A DNA stretch of 64,000 nt from UBA6623 sp965226435 (GTDB lineage Bacteria; Acidobacteriota; Terriglobia; Bryobacterales; UBA6623): NCBI GenBank assembly GCA_965226435.1, contig CBDDCY010000013.1, positions 558,001 to 622,000 of the forward strand, read 5' to 3'. Below, in pieces: positions 1-11,043 of the stretch; position 1 is the stretch's first letter; each line of letters opens with the position of its first letter. A model generated the notes under the pieces. The model saw only the letters and a program-made list of their open reading frames with translations, searched no databases and was not told the DNA's origin. A program made the position numbers and the translations under genes.

Positions 1-1
1 C

Positions 2-331
2 CCCATCGCCGGACGGCATGTCGAGGGATCGCCGTCGGGCGAGGCATGGTTCGATCACGCCCTGTTCAGTCACCGGGCACACCGTGCCGTGGAGTGTTCA
101 TCCTGCCATCGCGACGCCGCGAGGAGTGTCGAAACGAGCGACGTGCTCGTACCGGGTATCACTGATTGCGTGCCCTGCCACGGGGGGACAGGCACTACGC
201 AAGACCGTTGCGCGCAATGTCATCTCTATCACGACAAGACGATCGAGAAAGACCGCGACCGCCGGCCGATTGAGCAATTGCTGGGAAGAGGTCCCCGACT
301 CCGGGGAGCATTGATTGCCCATGGTCGGTGA
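2..331 (+). CDS. C-terminal fragment of a multiheme c-type cytochrome
   Basis: The gene begins upstream of the window; only its last 109 codons are visible, in the frame starting at base 2. It shows three heme-attachment motifs, CSSCH, CVPCH and CAQCH, preceded by F-D-H-A and F-S-H-R-A-H, the spaced histidines that usually serve as distal heme ligands in multiheme cytochromes. Such proteins are exported and carry electrons in the periplasm or at the cell surface. The tail after the third heme motif is short and basic. The electron donor and acceptor cannot be told from this fragment. An overlapping frame starting at base 18 has no heme motifs and is a shadow. Confidence 0.82.
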   Translation, partial: PIAGRHVEGSPSGEAWFDHALFSHRAHRAVECSSCHRDAARSVETSDVLVPGITDCVPCHGGTGTTQDRCAQCHLYHDKTIEKDRDRRPIEQLLGRGPRLRGALIAHGR

Positions 332-397
332 CGCGGCCCCGTCCCACTGGCGGCTCCCCGGCCGCAACCGCGCGCCGTTCATATTTCGCTATTCGCC

Positions 398-1117
398 ATG
401 AAAGCCATCCACATCGCGGGCAACAGCGAGATCGGCCCGATTCGCTCGCGGAACGAAGACTGCTGGCTGGCCGACACCGAGATATCCGCCGCCGTGGTCA
501 CCGACGGAGTGGGCGGAGCGCCCTGCGGTGAGCTGGCCTCGCGGGCCGCCGCCGAAGCCGTTATCAACTACCTGCGATCCCCCGAGGAAGACCTGCCGGC
601 CGAACCGCGGTTGCGCGAGGCGGTCCGGCGCGCCAATGACGTCGTCCGAGAACGAGCCGCCAACGACCGAAAGTGCGCCGGCATGGCTTCCACCGCGGTC
701 GCCTGTCTGTGGGACTCCGACACTCTGCATATCGCGAATGTCGGTGACAGCCGTTGCTATCTGTGGCGCGACCGGAAACTAACCCAGCTCTCGCACGACC
801 ATACGCTCGGCAACGAAGCCTCCTGGCGTCCCACCGCCGATCAACTCGACGACGACATCGGCCGGGTTCTGACGATGGCGGTCGGCTCGGCCGAAGACAT
901 CCTAGTCCATACCGCGAAAATCTCGCTCCAACCCGGAGACCGCGCCCTGATGACCACCGACGGCGTGCACGGTGTACTCCCCGACGAGGAACTCGCCAAG
1001 ATCCTCGGCAAGCGCGGCAACGCCCGCGAATCACTCGCCCGCCTTCTCCGCACCGCCCTCGGTGCCGGCAGCCGCGATAACCTCACCGCCATCCTGATCG
1101 AATTCGCGGTCGGGTAG
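398..1117 (+). CDS. PP2C-family Ser/Thr protein phosphatase
   Basis: This 239-residue protein is a compact, cytoplasmic PP2C/Stp1-type phosphatase that removes phosphate from Ser/Thr residues, normally opposing Hanks-type kinases. Visible motifs in order are R-S-R-N-E-D (residues 16-21), V-V-T-D-G-V-G-G (33-40, metal-binding Asp36), M-A-S-T-A, V-G-D-S-R-C-Y, T-T-D-G-V-H-G and S-R-D-N-L-T-A, which together give the metal-binding aspartates of the family. No signal peptide or membrane segment is present. The length matches single-domain bacterial PP2Cs. No kinase gene lies in the window, so the partner is unknown. A small unknown gene follows after 19 bases and may be co-transcribed. Confidence 0.92.
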   Translation: MKAIHIAGNSEIGPIRSRNEDCWLADTEISAAVVTDGVGGAPCGELASRAAAEAVINYLRSPEEDLPAEPRLREAVRRANDVVRERAANDRKCAGMASTAVACLWDSDTLHIANVGDSRCYLWRDRKLTQLSHDHTLGNEASWRPTADQLDDDIGRVLTMAVGSAEDILVHTAKISLQPGDRALMTTDGVHGVLPDEELAKILGKRGNARESLARLLRTALGAGSRDNLTAILIEFAVG

Positions 1118-1136
1118 AGCAACCGCCGCTCCCGCC

Positions 1137-1352
1137 TTGATTAGCGATGAACTTCCCTACATTCCTGAACTTGACGTAATCGTGGGCGGCATCCAGGAAT
1201 GGCTGTCGTTTTACTTCAAGAGCCCCATGGTCGCCCCGAGTATCTATCCCGAGCACGACATCTTCATTCAGTTGATGAAGATGAAAAACACCCTGCGCTG
1301 GCTCGCCGGCGAAGAACTGATCACCCACCTCGGCCTCGAATACTACGATTGA
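1137..1352 (+). CDS. small conserved-looking hypothetical protein
   Basis: This is a 71-residue acidic, aromatic-rich protein starting with TTG 19 bases after the PP2C stop. It contains segments such as IQEWLSFYFKSP and FIQLMKMKNTLRWLAGEEL that read as amphipathic helices, and the codon pattern is protein-like. I do not recognise the family. The position right behind the phosphatase suggests co-transcription, but nothing in the sequence shows a functional link. Confidence 0.5.
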   Translation: MISDELPYIPELDVIVGGIQEWLSFYFKSPMVAPSIYPEHDIFIQLMKMKNTLRWLAGEELITHLGLEYYD

Positions 1353-1555
1353 GAGACACGGGCCGCGCGAATCTCGGCCCATACGCCGCGCTCGACGGCC
1401 TGACAACCAATCCTCCTCGAACCCGGCGAGCGTTACGAATTTAGGAAGTCTTTATTGCTTACGGGCGTTTTTTGCGACAAAATAGGGTGGGGAGTTGGCG
1501 ATCCGGTCGTCTGGAAGCGGGGTGTCCGTCGCCCTGGATCGTCGATCAAAACAAT

Positions 1556-1819
1556 ATGATCAATCGGGAAGAATTGAGCGATCCGAGCACGTTGCTCGCC
1601 GAGCTGTACGCCAAGAAAAAACGACTCGACGTAGTGATTAGCGCTCTCGAATTCGCTGTCGCTTCCAGTGACCGAGGACTGATCGAGAGGGTGTTGGCCC
1701 CTCTTCGACAGGACGGCATCACGAAAACCAATGGCGAACGGGAGTTGCACCGCCAGTCCACCAGCTCGGGGTCCGGCCGTCGTCATGCGCCCTGCCGGGC
1801 GAAACCGGCCCTTCCTTAA
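1556..1819 (+). CDS. small helical hypothetical protein
   Basis: The ATG at 1556 opens an 87-residue frame. Its first half reads as a coiled coil (LLAELYAKKKRLDVVISALE), followed by a Ser/Arg-rich tail that is probably disordered. The frame extends upstream to 1472, but that part looks non-coding. No Shine-Dalgarno sequence is obvious. The family is not recognised and the product may be a small accessory or regulatory protein. The reading frame is plausible rather than certain. Confidence 0.45.
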   Translation: MINREELSDPSTLLAELYAKKKRLDVVISALEFAVASSDRGLIERVLAPLRQDGITKTNGERELHRQSTSSGSGRRHAPCRAKPALP

Positions 1820-1847
1820 AAGCCGGGCAACTCAGCACTCTCCCTAC

Positions 1848-2160
1848 GGGAGTACTGTGCATTACGTTAAATGTCCGGCAAGATCGCGAACACCTTGAGC
1901 CGCGAAGCGGCGGCGGGAATATAGCCCAGCGAGAGTACCCTGCATTACGTTGTGGATCGCCAACGTCGCGAATCTCTTGAGCCGCGAAGCGGCGGCGGGA
2001 ATATAGCCCAGCGAGAGCACCCTGCATTACGTTGTGGATCGATCGCCAACGTCGCTAATCTCTTGAGCCGCGAAGCGGCGGCGGGAACCGTAGCCCAGGG
2101 TGGAGCCGAAGGCGGAACCCTGGGTAGACACCACCACGAGTAGAGCCCTGAAAGGGCGAC
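1848..2160. repeat. three-unit intergenic repeat with REP-like hairpins
   Basis: Three copies of a ~82-86 bp unit follow one another. The shared core ttgagccgcgaagcggcggc starts at 1895, 1977 and 2063. Each unit also carries a 'ctgcattacgtt' segment and an 'atagcccagcg' segment. The block ends with gtagcccagg...ccctgggta and gagccctgaaagggcg, short palindromes of a type common between genes of repeat-rich bacteria. No gene is visible here; the block fills the gap before the convergent MFS gene. Confidence 0.8.
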
Positions 2161-2305
2161 AGGAACGCACTCGCACCCATTTTCATGGCCGTCTTATGAA
2201 CGCCAACGTTCAGAGAGACGGACTCTTCCTAGTCCGCGTTCGCGCGCGACGCCCGACGACATTCTCCGCCGCGGCCTCGGCGCCCCCGCGAGATGCCGAA
2301 AGCCT

Positions 2306-3595
2306 CTATTGTCCGGCCGCCTGATCGGGCTTCTCGGCCGCGCTGAGCTCGACCGGTCGGTACCCACCGATCGACTTGAAGTAGAAGAATAATCCCCCAA
2401 AGATCAACGTCAGAACCACCGGGAAATACGCCACATAGCGGAAAGCGGCCGCCGCTCCTTCGGTGTCGTACCATCCACCCATCATGGGCAGCACGAAAGC
2501 GACGGATAGATTGCCCGTACCCCCAATGATCGCCAGCAGAAACGCCCCCCCGTTGGGGAATCGTTCCGACGTCACTCCCAGCATGAAGGGCCAGAAGTAC
2601 GTCTTGCCGATCCCGAAAATCGTGGCCGCCGCGAAGGCCTGCCAGGGCGTCTCGACATAGCTGAGCCCCAGCAGCCCAAGTCCGGAAAGAATCGCCGAAA
2701 CCGTCAGTACGCCCATCGGCGAGAAGCGGTGCGACATCGGCCCGCCATAAAAGCGCAGGATGAACATGATGCCCGCCGTGTAGACAAGAATCAGAATCCC
2801 GCTCATCCCGGTGAGGTTCGTGATCACCGAGCCGACCCACTGATCGGGGCCTAACTCAGTAGCGGCCGTCAGCCACATCGCAATCCACCACAGCAAGAAC
2901 ATCGGCCGCACCGCTTCCCGCACCATTTGTCCGGTGGAGACGCCCGCGGCTACGCGTTCGGTGGCGGGGAACTTTTGGCCTCGGATGAGATAGGCGTAGA
3001 CGACCGCCGCGATCAAGATCAGCGAAAGCTTGATCTGCCACCCCAGAGTCGCCGTCGCCGTCGACACATTCCCGCTGTCCAAGCCCATCATCTTCGTGAT
3101 GCCGTAGGCCGCCAGCCCGCCAACGATCAAACCGCCGGGCCACCAAGCATGCAACACGTTCATGCGGTGCGTCTTGTCCTCGGGATAGAGCGTCGTGCAG
3201 AGCGGGTTGATCACGCCCTCGACCAGACCTTGCGACAACCCCAGCGTCAACATGGCGCCGTACAAGATGACGAATCCCGGGTCGGTGTAGTAGGCCTCCA
3301 CCGGGCCGTCGGGCGTCGGCGCGAATAGGATCGCCAGCACCCCCGCGATGTACCCGAAACTCGACACATAGAGCAGCCGCCGCATGCCGAACCAATCGAC
3401 CAGCGAGCCGCCAATGAGAATCGAGAGCGTAAAGCCCCAAAACCCCGGGCTCAAGATGATACCGATCTGTTCCTTGTTCAGCTGAAAATCGGCGCCCAGC
3501 GCATCGAGAATATCGCCACGTATGGAAAACACCATCGAGGTGGTGACGAGCGCCACGCAACTGGCCAGAAAGAGTCGGTTTCGGTTTTCGTACAT
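2306..3595 (-). CDS. MFS transporter, sugar/organic-solute type
   Basis: This 429-residue inner-membrane protein has about twelve hydrophobic segments and belongs to the major facilitator superfamily. The loop after the second membrane helix reads G-G-S-L-V-D-W-F-G-M-R-R-L-L, the family's D-x-x-G-R-R-like signature. The acidic and aromatic pattern (W-W-P-G-G-L, G-P-D-Q-W-V-G) resembles FucP-like sugar permeases, but substrate cannot be read from sequence. The start is supported by a purine-rich GGGGAAG just upstream. The insertion sequence at 3660 begins 65 bases in front of this start, so the native promoter may have been displaced or replaced. Confidence 0.85.
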   Translation of the reverse strand: MYENRNRLFLASCVALVTTSMVFSIRGDILDALGADFQLNKEQIGIILSPGFWGFTLSILIGGSLVDWFGMRRLLYVSSFGYIAGVLAILFAPTPDGPVEAYYTDPGFVILYGAMLTLGLSQGLVEGVINPLCTTLYPEDKTHRMNVLHAWWPGGLIVGGLAAYGITKMMGLDSGNVSTATATLGWQIKLSLILIAAVVYAYLIRGQKFPATERVAAGVSTGQMVREAVRPMFLLWWIAMWLTAATELGPDQWVGSVITNLTGMSGILILVYTAGIMFILRFYGGPMSHRFSPMGVLTVSAILSGLGLLGLSYVETPWQAFAAATIFGIGKTYFWPFMLGVTSERFPNGGAFLLAIIGGTGNLSVAFVLPMMGGWYDTEGAAAAFRYVAYFPVVLTLIFGGLFFYFKSIGGYRPVELSAAEKPDQAAGQ

Positions 3596-3659
3596 CGCTT
3601 CCCCCGCTTCGAGATGGTAAACGCCGGGGAGTGGGTTGTCAACCGGGAGGCCGCGGGGC

Positions 3660-5272
3660 TGTCAAGAGGCGATAGAAATGTCCCCCTCGGTAGGGCGATA
3701 GAAATGTCCCCTTGGTTAGCCCGGTAGAAATGTCCCCTTTTAAGTAAAAGGATAGTAGTCGTAGGGGCTTGTGGGAATGTGGGAATCGCACAGCGATTTC
3801 CAAGGGGCTGGGGGAAACGTGGGAAACCCGAGCGATGAGGTTCGAAGCTCCTCGTCGGCTGCCGAGGGTTTTCCTCGTTTTCCACGGCCCCGTCATTTCC
3901 ACAGCCCTCTTCACGCGGTCGCCGCCCGTTTTTTCGGCTTCAACGGCGCGCGCCAAGGGTGATTCGCCGGCGGTGTGCGCGGCTGCGGCGCCAGGCGCGG
4001 TTTCGGCTCCGGCCGCACCTTGGGGAGCGGCTTGGCGATCTCGTCGAACGCCACCGTTCTCCCCTCGAACACCACCCGCAACTCGCCCTCGCGCGCTTGC
4101 TGCACGGTTACTCTCGCGCCTGCGCCCAGAGCCTGATTGCGCTGCGGTTTCAACTGCGGAAAACGGTTCTCGAAACGTACCACCAGGTCGTTGGACACCA
4201 CCCGCTCTCCCTCCAAGCAAAACACCCACTTCAAGTCCAAACGCTTCGATAAGCGCCGATGAAAGTCCGCTCCCGCTGACGGCTCAGAGGCGAACTTGGC
4301 GTTGTGCTCTGGCAGATACTGCTCGTCGAGATAGCGGTTCGCCGCCTCGTAATCGGCAATGCCTTTGAGCCGCATCTTCTTGATCAGGCGGTCTTGATGG
4401 GTGCCGTGATGGCGCTCCACGCGGCCCTTCGCTTGCGGTGACGAAGCGGCGATGATACCAATGCCGAGCTTGGCGCACATGCGTCCGAACTGCGTCTCGG
4501 GCTCGATGCCTTCCAGCGCTTCACGCGACGTTGGCCGGCGCTTGTAGACGTTCTTCCAGTCGCAATACAACGCCTTCGGAACGCCGTATTGACGCACCCA
4601 GGCTTCGAGCAGATCGGCCGCCGCCCAAGTCGTTTCCTCGCTCGAGAAACGGCACAGCGCCAGACCGGTCGCATCGTCGACGAAGTTCATCAGGCAACCT
4701 TTCCGCCCGCGCGCTTCGAGCCACTCGTGGTGCGAACCGTCGACCTGGATCAGCTCGCCCAAGTGCGCTTTACGCCGCCGCCGCGAGCGATGCGGCCGGC
4801 GCTTGCGGCGGCGGCTCCACAGGCCCTCGGCGAGCATCCAGAGCCGCAGTGTTCGCACCGATAGTTTCAGATCGTGGTCTGTCCACAAATGCTCGGCCGC
4901 CAGCGTCGGCCCGAAGCGCTCGTGCGGCTCGCCGGAGTAGTGTTCGCGCACCAGTTGCAGCACTCGCTTGCGAACTTCCGCCGGCTTGGCGCGGTTCGAT
5001 ACCCGGCCCACGTTGCCGTGCTTCAATGCTTTTGTCCCTCCCGCGCTGTAGCGCCTCCAGATCCGCTTGGTCTGGCGATAACTGATATCGAGTATCCGCG
5101 CCGCCTCGCTCAGCTTCAACTCGCCTCGCTTCACCCGGCCCAGTACCTCGCCCCGTCTCAATTCCTTGTCGTTCATCCATGTCCTCTCCAATCTAGGCTC
5201 CTCCTTCGGAGCCTTAGATTAGGGGACATTTCTATCGCCCTCTCAAGGGGACATTATCATCGCCCTTCAACA
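3660..5272 (-). mobile_element. ISNCY-type insertion sequence
   Basis: The element is bounded by imperfect inverted ends beginning TGTCAAGAGGCGATAGAAAT on the left (from 3660) and the matching TGTTGAAGGGCGATGATAAT read inward from 5272. The subterminal motif ggcgatagaaatgtcccc recurs at 3668, 3694 and, diverged, at 3721, and inverted at 5222 and 5247, suggesting multiple transposase-binding sites. One transposase gene fills the element. The 11-base sequence ggccgcggggc occurs at 3649-3659 and 5279-5289, but it does not abut the right end exactly, so a target duplication is uncertain. The right flank is a repeat fragment. Confidence 0.8.
3911..5176 (-). CDS. ISNCY-family DDE transposase
   Basis: This 421-residue protein opens with a helix-turn-helix (L-S-E-A-A-R-I-L-D-I-S-Y-R-Q), followed by a basic linker and an RNase H-like integrase core. 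The catalytic acids are visible as Q-V-D-G-S-H-H-E-W, Y-C-D-W-K-N-V-Y and G-R-V-E-R-H-H-G. A Pro/Lys-rich basic tail closes the protein. I chose the ATG at 5176 because GGAGAGG lies upstream; a TTG at 5191 would add five residues. The frame is intact and lies between well-preserved ends, so the element may still be active. Confidence 0.88.
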   Translation of the reverse strand: MNDKELRRGEVLGRVKRGELKLSEAARILDISYRQTKRIWRRYSAGGTKALKHGNVGRVSNRAKPAEVRKRVLQLVREHYSGEPHERFGPTLAAEHLWTDHDLKLSVRTLRLWMLAEGLWSRRRKRRPHRSRRRRKAHLGELIQVDGSHHEWLEARGRKGCLMNFVDDATGLALCRFSSEETTWAAADLLEAWVRQYGVPKALYCDWKNVYKRRPTSREALEGIEPETQFGRMCAKLGIGIIAASSPQAKGRVERHHGTHQDRLIKKMRLKGIADYEAANRYLDEQYLPEHNAKFASEPSAGADFHRRLSKRLDLKWVFCLEGERVVSNDLVVRFENRFPQLKPQRNQALGAGARVTVQQAREGELRVVFEGRTVAFDEIAKPLPKVRPEPKPRLAPQPRTPPANHPWRAPLKPKKRAATA

Positions 5273-5650
5273 GCGAAGGGCCGCGGGGCCGCCGATTTCC
5301 CCGCGGCTTTAGCCGTGGGACCGAAGGCAATCAGCGAAATATCCCTGGAAGGGCGCGGGAAATCTTGTTCCGGCGCCCACGACCCGCCACTTCTCCCACA
5401 TCGACGTCGTACACCCCACGCCGGGCGCCCGGCGCTGACCCAAACTCCAACGATGTAGACTGGAGAAGGAAGCCGTAACGCGACCCTTGCGGCATCATCG
5501 ACCGCATCCCGTAGCGGCCTGCAAGGTAACTTTCGGCTCGCCGCCGCGAAGCACTCAATAGCAGCAGCCGTTGTCGGTTGTTCATCGAACGAGAGTCGGA
5601 TTCGCCGCCTGGACGAGCCTGTGGGCGGCGCTGGCAACTAGGAGAACAAG
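5273..5650. repeat. intergenic stretch with an R5 repeat fragment
   Basis: This gap before dsbD holds the right part of the long inverted-repeat element described at 15417-15793. The shared segments are cgcggctttagccgtgggac, a 'gcgcgggaaatcttgttccgg' segment and a diverged end, ctcccacatcgacgtcgtac (from 5395). The left half is missing and the ISNCY element lies immediately upstream, so the insertion may have removed it. From 5421 to 5650 I see no gene and no clear promoter. Confidence 0.65.
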
Positions 5651-7594
<1,944 letters not shown>

Positions 7595-8062
7595 AAGGCT
7601 CCGGCCATGCGAGCAACAGAATCAGAGCCCTGAGCGCAAGCGACGGGCCAAACGACCGCACCAAAACTTCGAGGCGGTAGCCCGGTTCAGCGGGCTTGGG
7701 TTCGCAAATAGGCTGGCCCTAAAGGGCCGATTTCCGGTTTAATGCACTCGTCGGCCGGCACGAGGCGGTTTTCAACGGCCTTCCCGCAGGTGGCTTTAGC
7801 ATCCTCGAACCAATGAAAGAGTACCCACGGGGAACCGTTCGGCCCGGGCCCTCGATTCTCAATATTCATGTCGCGCGTCAATTGAAACCAAAGCCTCCCG
7901 CGGCGGTAGTGTAAGATGGAGAATCCGCACGGTCGCACGAACCCGGTTTCGCCGCGGACGCGTCCTATCAAGCTTCCCATGGCGACCGAGCAGAACGATC
8001 GACGCCGGTTCGATCGAGTTTTTTGATTCCAACCCACTGGAGAACGGAAGGAGCTGACTCTT
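7595..8062. repeat. intergenic stretch with R4 repeat and REP-like hairpins
   Basis: The gap holds one copy of the R4 repeat (cctgagcgcaagcgacgggc near 7630) and several short palindromes, such as ggccctaaagggcc (7721-7734) and cccggttcagcgggc (7680-7694). The promoter of the superoxide dismutase gene must lie in 7900-8050, but I cannot point to one. A 60-codon reverse-strand frame at 7687-7869 is discussed among the rejected items. Confidence 0.6.
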
Positions 8063-8674
8063 ATGGCTTTTGAACTGCCCACTCTGCCTTATGCCGCGGA
8101 CGCCCTGGAGCCTCACATCGACGCCCGCACAATGGAAATCCACCATGGCAAGCATCACAACGCCTATGTGACCAACCTCAACAAGGCCATCGGCGACAAC
8201 GCCGACCTGGCCGCCAAATCGATCGAGGATATCGTCCGCGACCTCGACTCGGTCCCCGAGGCGATTCGCGGCGCCGTGCGCAACAACGGCGGAGGCCACG
8301 CCAATCACTCGATGTTTTGGGAAATCATGAGCGGTGGTGGCGGCGGCGCGCCCGGCGGCGAACTCGGTTCGGCCATCGACGGCGCCTTCGGCGGCTTCGA
8401 CGGCTTTCGCGAGCAGCTCACCAAGGCCGGCATGACGCGCTTTGGCAGCGGCTGGGCCTGGCTCAGCGTCAACGGTTCCGGCGGCTTGGTCGTCGAGTCA
8501 ACCGCCAATCAGGATAATCCGCTCTCTCACGGCCACACCCCGATTCTCGGCGTCGACGTCTGGGAGCACGCCTACTACCTGAACTATCAGAACCGCCGTC
8601 CCGACTATCTGGCGGCGTGGTTCAACGTGATCAACTGGGACGCCGTCGCCGAGCGCTTCGCGGCGAATAGCTAG
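8063..8674 (+). CDS. sodA: superoxide dismutase, Fe/Mn family, Mn-type
   Basis: The 203-residue enzyme converts superoxide to hydrogen peroxide and oxygen in the cytoplasm. It has the N-terminal M-E-I-H-H-G-K-H-H-N-A-Y motif with the first metal ligand, the second ligand in N-G-G-G-H-A-N-H-S-M-F-W, and D-V-W-E-H-A-Y-Y supplying the Asp and last His. The manganese form is favoured by G-G-G-H-A-N-H and by the outer-sphere Gln in S-T-A-N-Q-D, which sits at that place in Mn enzymes and not in Fe enzymes. A GGAAGGAG ribosome-binding site precedes the ATG. No signal peptide is present. Confidence 0.95.
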   Translation: MAFELPTLPYAADALEPHIDARTMEIHHGKHHNAYVTNLNKAIGDNADLAAKSIEDIVRDLDSVPEAIRGAVRNNGGGHANHSMFWEIMSGGGGGAPGGELGSAIDGAFGGFDGFREQLTKAGMTRFGSGWAWLSVNGSGGLVVESTANQDNPLSHGHTPILGVDVWEHAYYLNYQNRRPDYLAAWFNVINWDAVAERFAANS

Positions 8675-8707
8675 CCGTCCCCCGTCCGGCGGGATACAAG
8701 ATCGTAA

Positions 8708-8742
8708 CGAAGGACGCGGTTCCGCCGCGCCCTTCGTTTTTC
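8708..8742 (+). terminator. intrinsic terminator of the superoxide dismutase gene
   Basis: A GC-rich hairpin pairs cgaaggacgcgg with a near-complement ending cgcccttcg around a short loop, followed by five T residues. It begins 34 bases after the sod stop codon, which is the expected place for a factor-independent terminator. Confidence 0.75.
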
Positions 8743-8798
8743 ACTCGTTGAACCCTCATGTTCGAACGCCGGGTAGAACGCGAAGGCTGGGGACCGCG

Positions 8799-9017
8799 CT
8801 AGGCATGTAAGACTTCGGTCGTGTCGGCGGGCAGGGGTTCGTTTCTCTCGGAGTATTCCTCGCTGATCATCGCGAAGACCTTCGTCAACTCATCCAATGC
8901 CGCGCGCCGCGACGTCATCAGGGCGTAACAGCCGCTAATCGCCGGCACTTCCGCCACCCAACCCTCGTCTTGTTGGCGATAGATTACGACGCGGTAATCC
9001 TTGAGGCTCCGACTCAT
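8799..9017 (-). CDS. HicB-family antitoxin-like protein, no HicA partner
   Basis: This 72-residue protein has the HicB partial RNase H-like fold: Y-R-V-V-I-Y-R-Q-Q-D-E-G-W-V-A-E-V-P, then I-S-G-C-Y-A and an A-L-D-E-L helix. HicB proteins bind and neutralise HicA mRNA interferases and repress their own operon. No HicA-like frame lies on either side, and the protein has no C-terminal DNA-binding extension. It is therefore a solitary HicB-like protein, either a relic of a lost toxin-antitoxin pair or a stand-alone regulator. Confidence 0.75.
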   Translation of the reverse strand: MSRSLKDYRVVIYRQQDEGWVAEVPAISGCYALMTSRRAALDELTKVFAMISEEYSERNEPLPADTTEVLHA

Positions 9018-9105
9018 ACCCCAAGCCTATCACGCGAGCGCGGACCGATCGGCAACAGGGCGATCCGCGCCTTCCTGTGTACCCCTAGATTTCGCGCAAC
9101 ACATC

Positions 9106-10752
9106 TTACTTGCCCCACGATTTTTCCCGCGCCGGGAGAAACTCGTCGCCCGGCTTCCAGGTCGGCAGGTCGGACTCGGCGGCGACGCGCCGGCCTAACT
9201 CAAAACCGAAAGCGGCGATTTGGCCCAGACCGCTGAAGTCCCAGGCCGGGTCAAACTCGTCGGATGGCTGGTGGTAGTCTTCGGCGATATAGCGCTTCTC
9301 GGCCTCTTCTCCCCAACCCTCGGGGCGTCCCACATAGTCGATGCCGGGGTTGAGTGAAAAAGCCGGAACACCGACCTTGGCGAGGCTGAAGTGATCGGAG
9401 CGGTAGTAATATCCCTGCTCGGGATGAGCCTCGGGACGTAAAACCAAATCGAACTCAACGGCGAGCTTTTCGACGAGCGTTTCCAGGGTCGTCCGCTCGT
9501 AACCGGGCAGAGAGATATCCTTCGCCAAACCTAGCGGAAGAAAGCCGTCGTAGTTCAAATTGACGGCCGTCTTGCCGGCGGGAATCGTGGGATTTTGAGC
9601 GTAGTATTGGGAACCGCGCAGACCGCCCTCCTCGGCCCCCACGGCGGCGAATAGAATGGTGCGCGCGGGCGGCGGATCGAGTTGGGCGAAGGCCCGAGCC
9701 AGCTCCAAAACGATGCCGCAACCGCTGGCGTTGTCGGCGGCTCCGTTGTAGATGTCGTCGCCGTCGACGGCAAAACCAATACCGAGATGATCCCAGTGCG
9801 CCGTATAGAGGACCGCTTCGTCTCGCCGCTCCGGGTCGGAGCCGCTGACCTTGGCGATCACGTTGCGGGTTTCAAACGGCTCGACTTCGCTGTGAATCCG
9901 TCCCCGCAAGCGTAAGCCCAGCGGCACGGGCTGAAACTCCGCCGTGTTGGCGGCGGCCAAGAGTTCGTCAAGCGTCTTCCCCGTCGAGGCGGTGATCTTC
10001 TCGCCGGTTGCCGAGGTTACCCAGCCGGCGATCGAGAGAGCGCTTTCGCCGTCTTTGAGTTTCACATAAGGATTGCGGCCGCCCCAGGAATTGCGCACCA
10101 CTTTCCAGGGATACCCGGCCGTGGGTGTCGTGTGAATGATGACCGCCCCGCTCGCCCCCTGCCGCAGCGCTTCTTCGTATTTGAAACTCCAGCGGCCGTA
10201 GTAAGTCAGCGCCTTGCCGCCAAAAAATTCTTGATCCTCGGAAGGTGGTTCGTTGGTGAAAAGGACGACGACCTTGCCCTTGACGTCGACGCCCTTGTAG
10301 TCGTCCCAGTCGAACTCCGGCGCAACGATCCCATGACCCACGAAGACGGCTTCGGCGTCGATCGATACGCTCTCCCGCTGCTGATGATCGACAGCCACGT
10401 AGTCCTCGAGCCATTTCATCCCGATCCGCCCTTGCGGGCCGCGCCAAGTCAGAGAGGTTTCGGGCAACGATTGAATGCCCACTAGCGGAACGGCCTGAAA
10501 GTAGCCGCCGTCGGTCCCGGCGGGCTCGGCACCGGCAAGGGCGAATTGCGTCGCCAGATATTCCGTCGTCAGAATTTCGCCGCGCGTGGCGAGGCCGCGG
10601 CCTTCGAGCGCGTCCAAGGAAAGGAAGCGCACATGAGCGGCGATGCGCTCGGGCGCCGGCCCCGCGGAGGGATCGCCGGCCGGCTCGGTCGGCGCGCATC
10701 CGGCGAGCAGCAAAGCAGCCGATAGAAGTCCTAGAACCGGGAAGCATCGCAT
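9106..10752 (-). CDS. M28-family zinc aminopeptidase, PA-domain lipoprotein
   Basis: This 548-residue exported peptidase starts at the ATG at 10752, which gives a lipoprotein signal with lipobox L-L-L-A-G-C. The frame runs 42 codons further upstream without a signal-like start. A PA insert (G-H-G-I-V-A-P-E-F-D-W-D-D-Y) precedes the catalytic part. The zinc ligands appear in order as Y-T-A-H-W-D-H-L-G, N-G-A-A-D-N-A-S-G, A-V-G-A-E-E-G-G-L and R-S-D-H-F-S. It most likely releases N-terminal residues from peptides in the periplasm or at the outer membrane. It stands alone; no operon partner is visible. Confidence 0.9.
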   Translation of the reverse strand: MRCFPVLGLLSAALLLAGCAPTEPAGDPSAGPAPERIAAHVRFLSLDALEGRGLATRGEILTTEYLATQFALAGAEPAGTDGGYFQAVPLVGIQSLPETSLTWRGPQGRIGMKWLEDYVAVDHQQRESVSIDAEAVFVGHGIVAPEFDWDDYKGVDVKGKVVVLFTNEPPSEDQEFFGGKALTYYGRWSFKYEEALRQGASGAVIIHTTPTAGYPWKVVRNSWGGRNPYVKLKDGESALSIAGWVTSATGEKITASTGKTLDELLAAANTAEFQPVPLGLRLRGRIHSEVEPFETRNVIAKVSGSDPERRDEAVLYTAHWDHLGIGFAVDGDDIYNGAADNASGCGIVLELARAFAQLDPPPARTILFAAVGAEEGGLRGSQYYAQNPTIPAGKTAVNLNYDGFLPLGLAKDISLPGYERTTLETLVEKLAVEFDLVLRPEAHPEQGYYYRSDHFSLAKVGVPAFSLNPGIDYVGRPEGWGEEAEKRYIAEDYHQPSDEFDPAWDFSGLGQIAAFGFELGRRVAAESDLPTWKPGDEFLPAREKSWGK

Positions 10753-10827
10753 GCGTTGAATCCTATCACGATAGGCGCCGCCGACACGCCGCGCGTCCAG
10801 GTACCGACAAACACTCGTGTTTGTCCT

Positions 10828-11000
10828 GACCCGAAACTTCAAATTTCGAGCTGCCCGGAGACTCACAACCGCTACCAATAGATCGGACGTTCACCCACCC
10901 GAGCCGCCGTGCGGCGCGGTCCCCCCGCGAGCCGCTCGCCCGGTTTCTCGCTTCAACGAACAGCCGCGCCCCCGGTAGCGACCGGCACGCTTGCCGGTCC
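10828..11000. repeat. R2 intergenic repeat copy
   Basis: This sequence belongs to a family also found at 18205, 28221 and 28673. The shared parts are gaaacttcaaatttcg, gctaccaatagatcggacgt, tcacccacccgagccgc and a hairpin built on cgccgtgcggcgcgg. The copy overlaps the frame upstream of the M28 start, which supports the shorter gene model for that peptidase. Confidence 0.75.
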
Positions 11001-11043
11001 CAGCCCAAAGTCCGGACAAGCTCTCAGCTTGTCTCCGCCCCCC

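Noticed and set aside
3649..5289. 11-base direct repeat as target duplication of the ISNCY element
   Set aside because: The right copy is 6 bases away from the element end and lies within an R5-like repeat, so the match may be chance.
7687..7869. 60-codon minus-strand frame between dsbD and sod
   Set aside because: The residues look partly protein-like (W-V-L-F-H-W-F-E-D-A), but its end runs into a palindromic repeat, there is no ribosome site and I know no family.
8799..9105. HicA toxin next to the HicB-like gene
   Set aside because: Neither strand has a 55-80-residue frame with the double-stranded-RNA-binding HicA pattern on either side.
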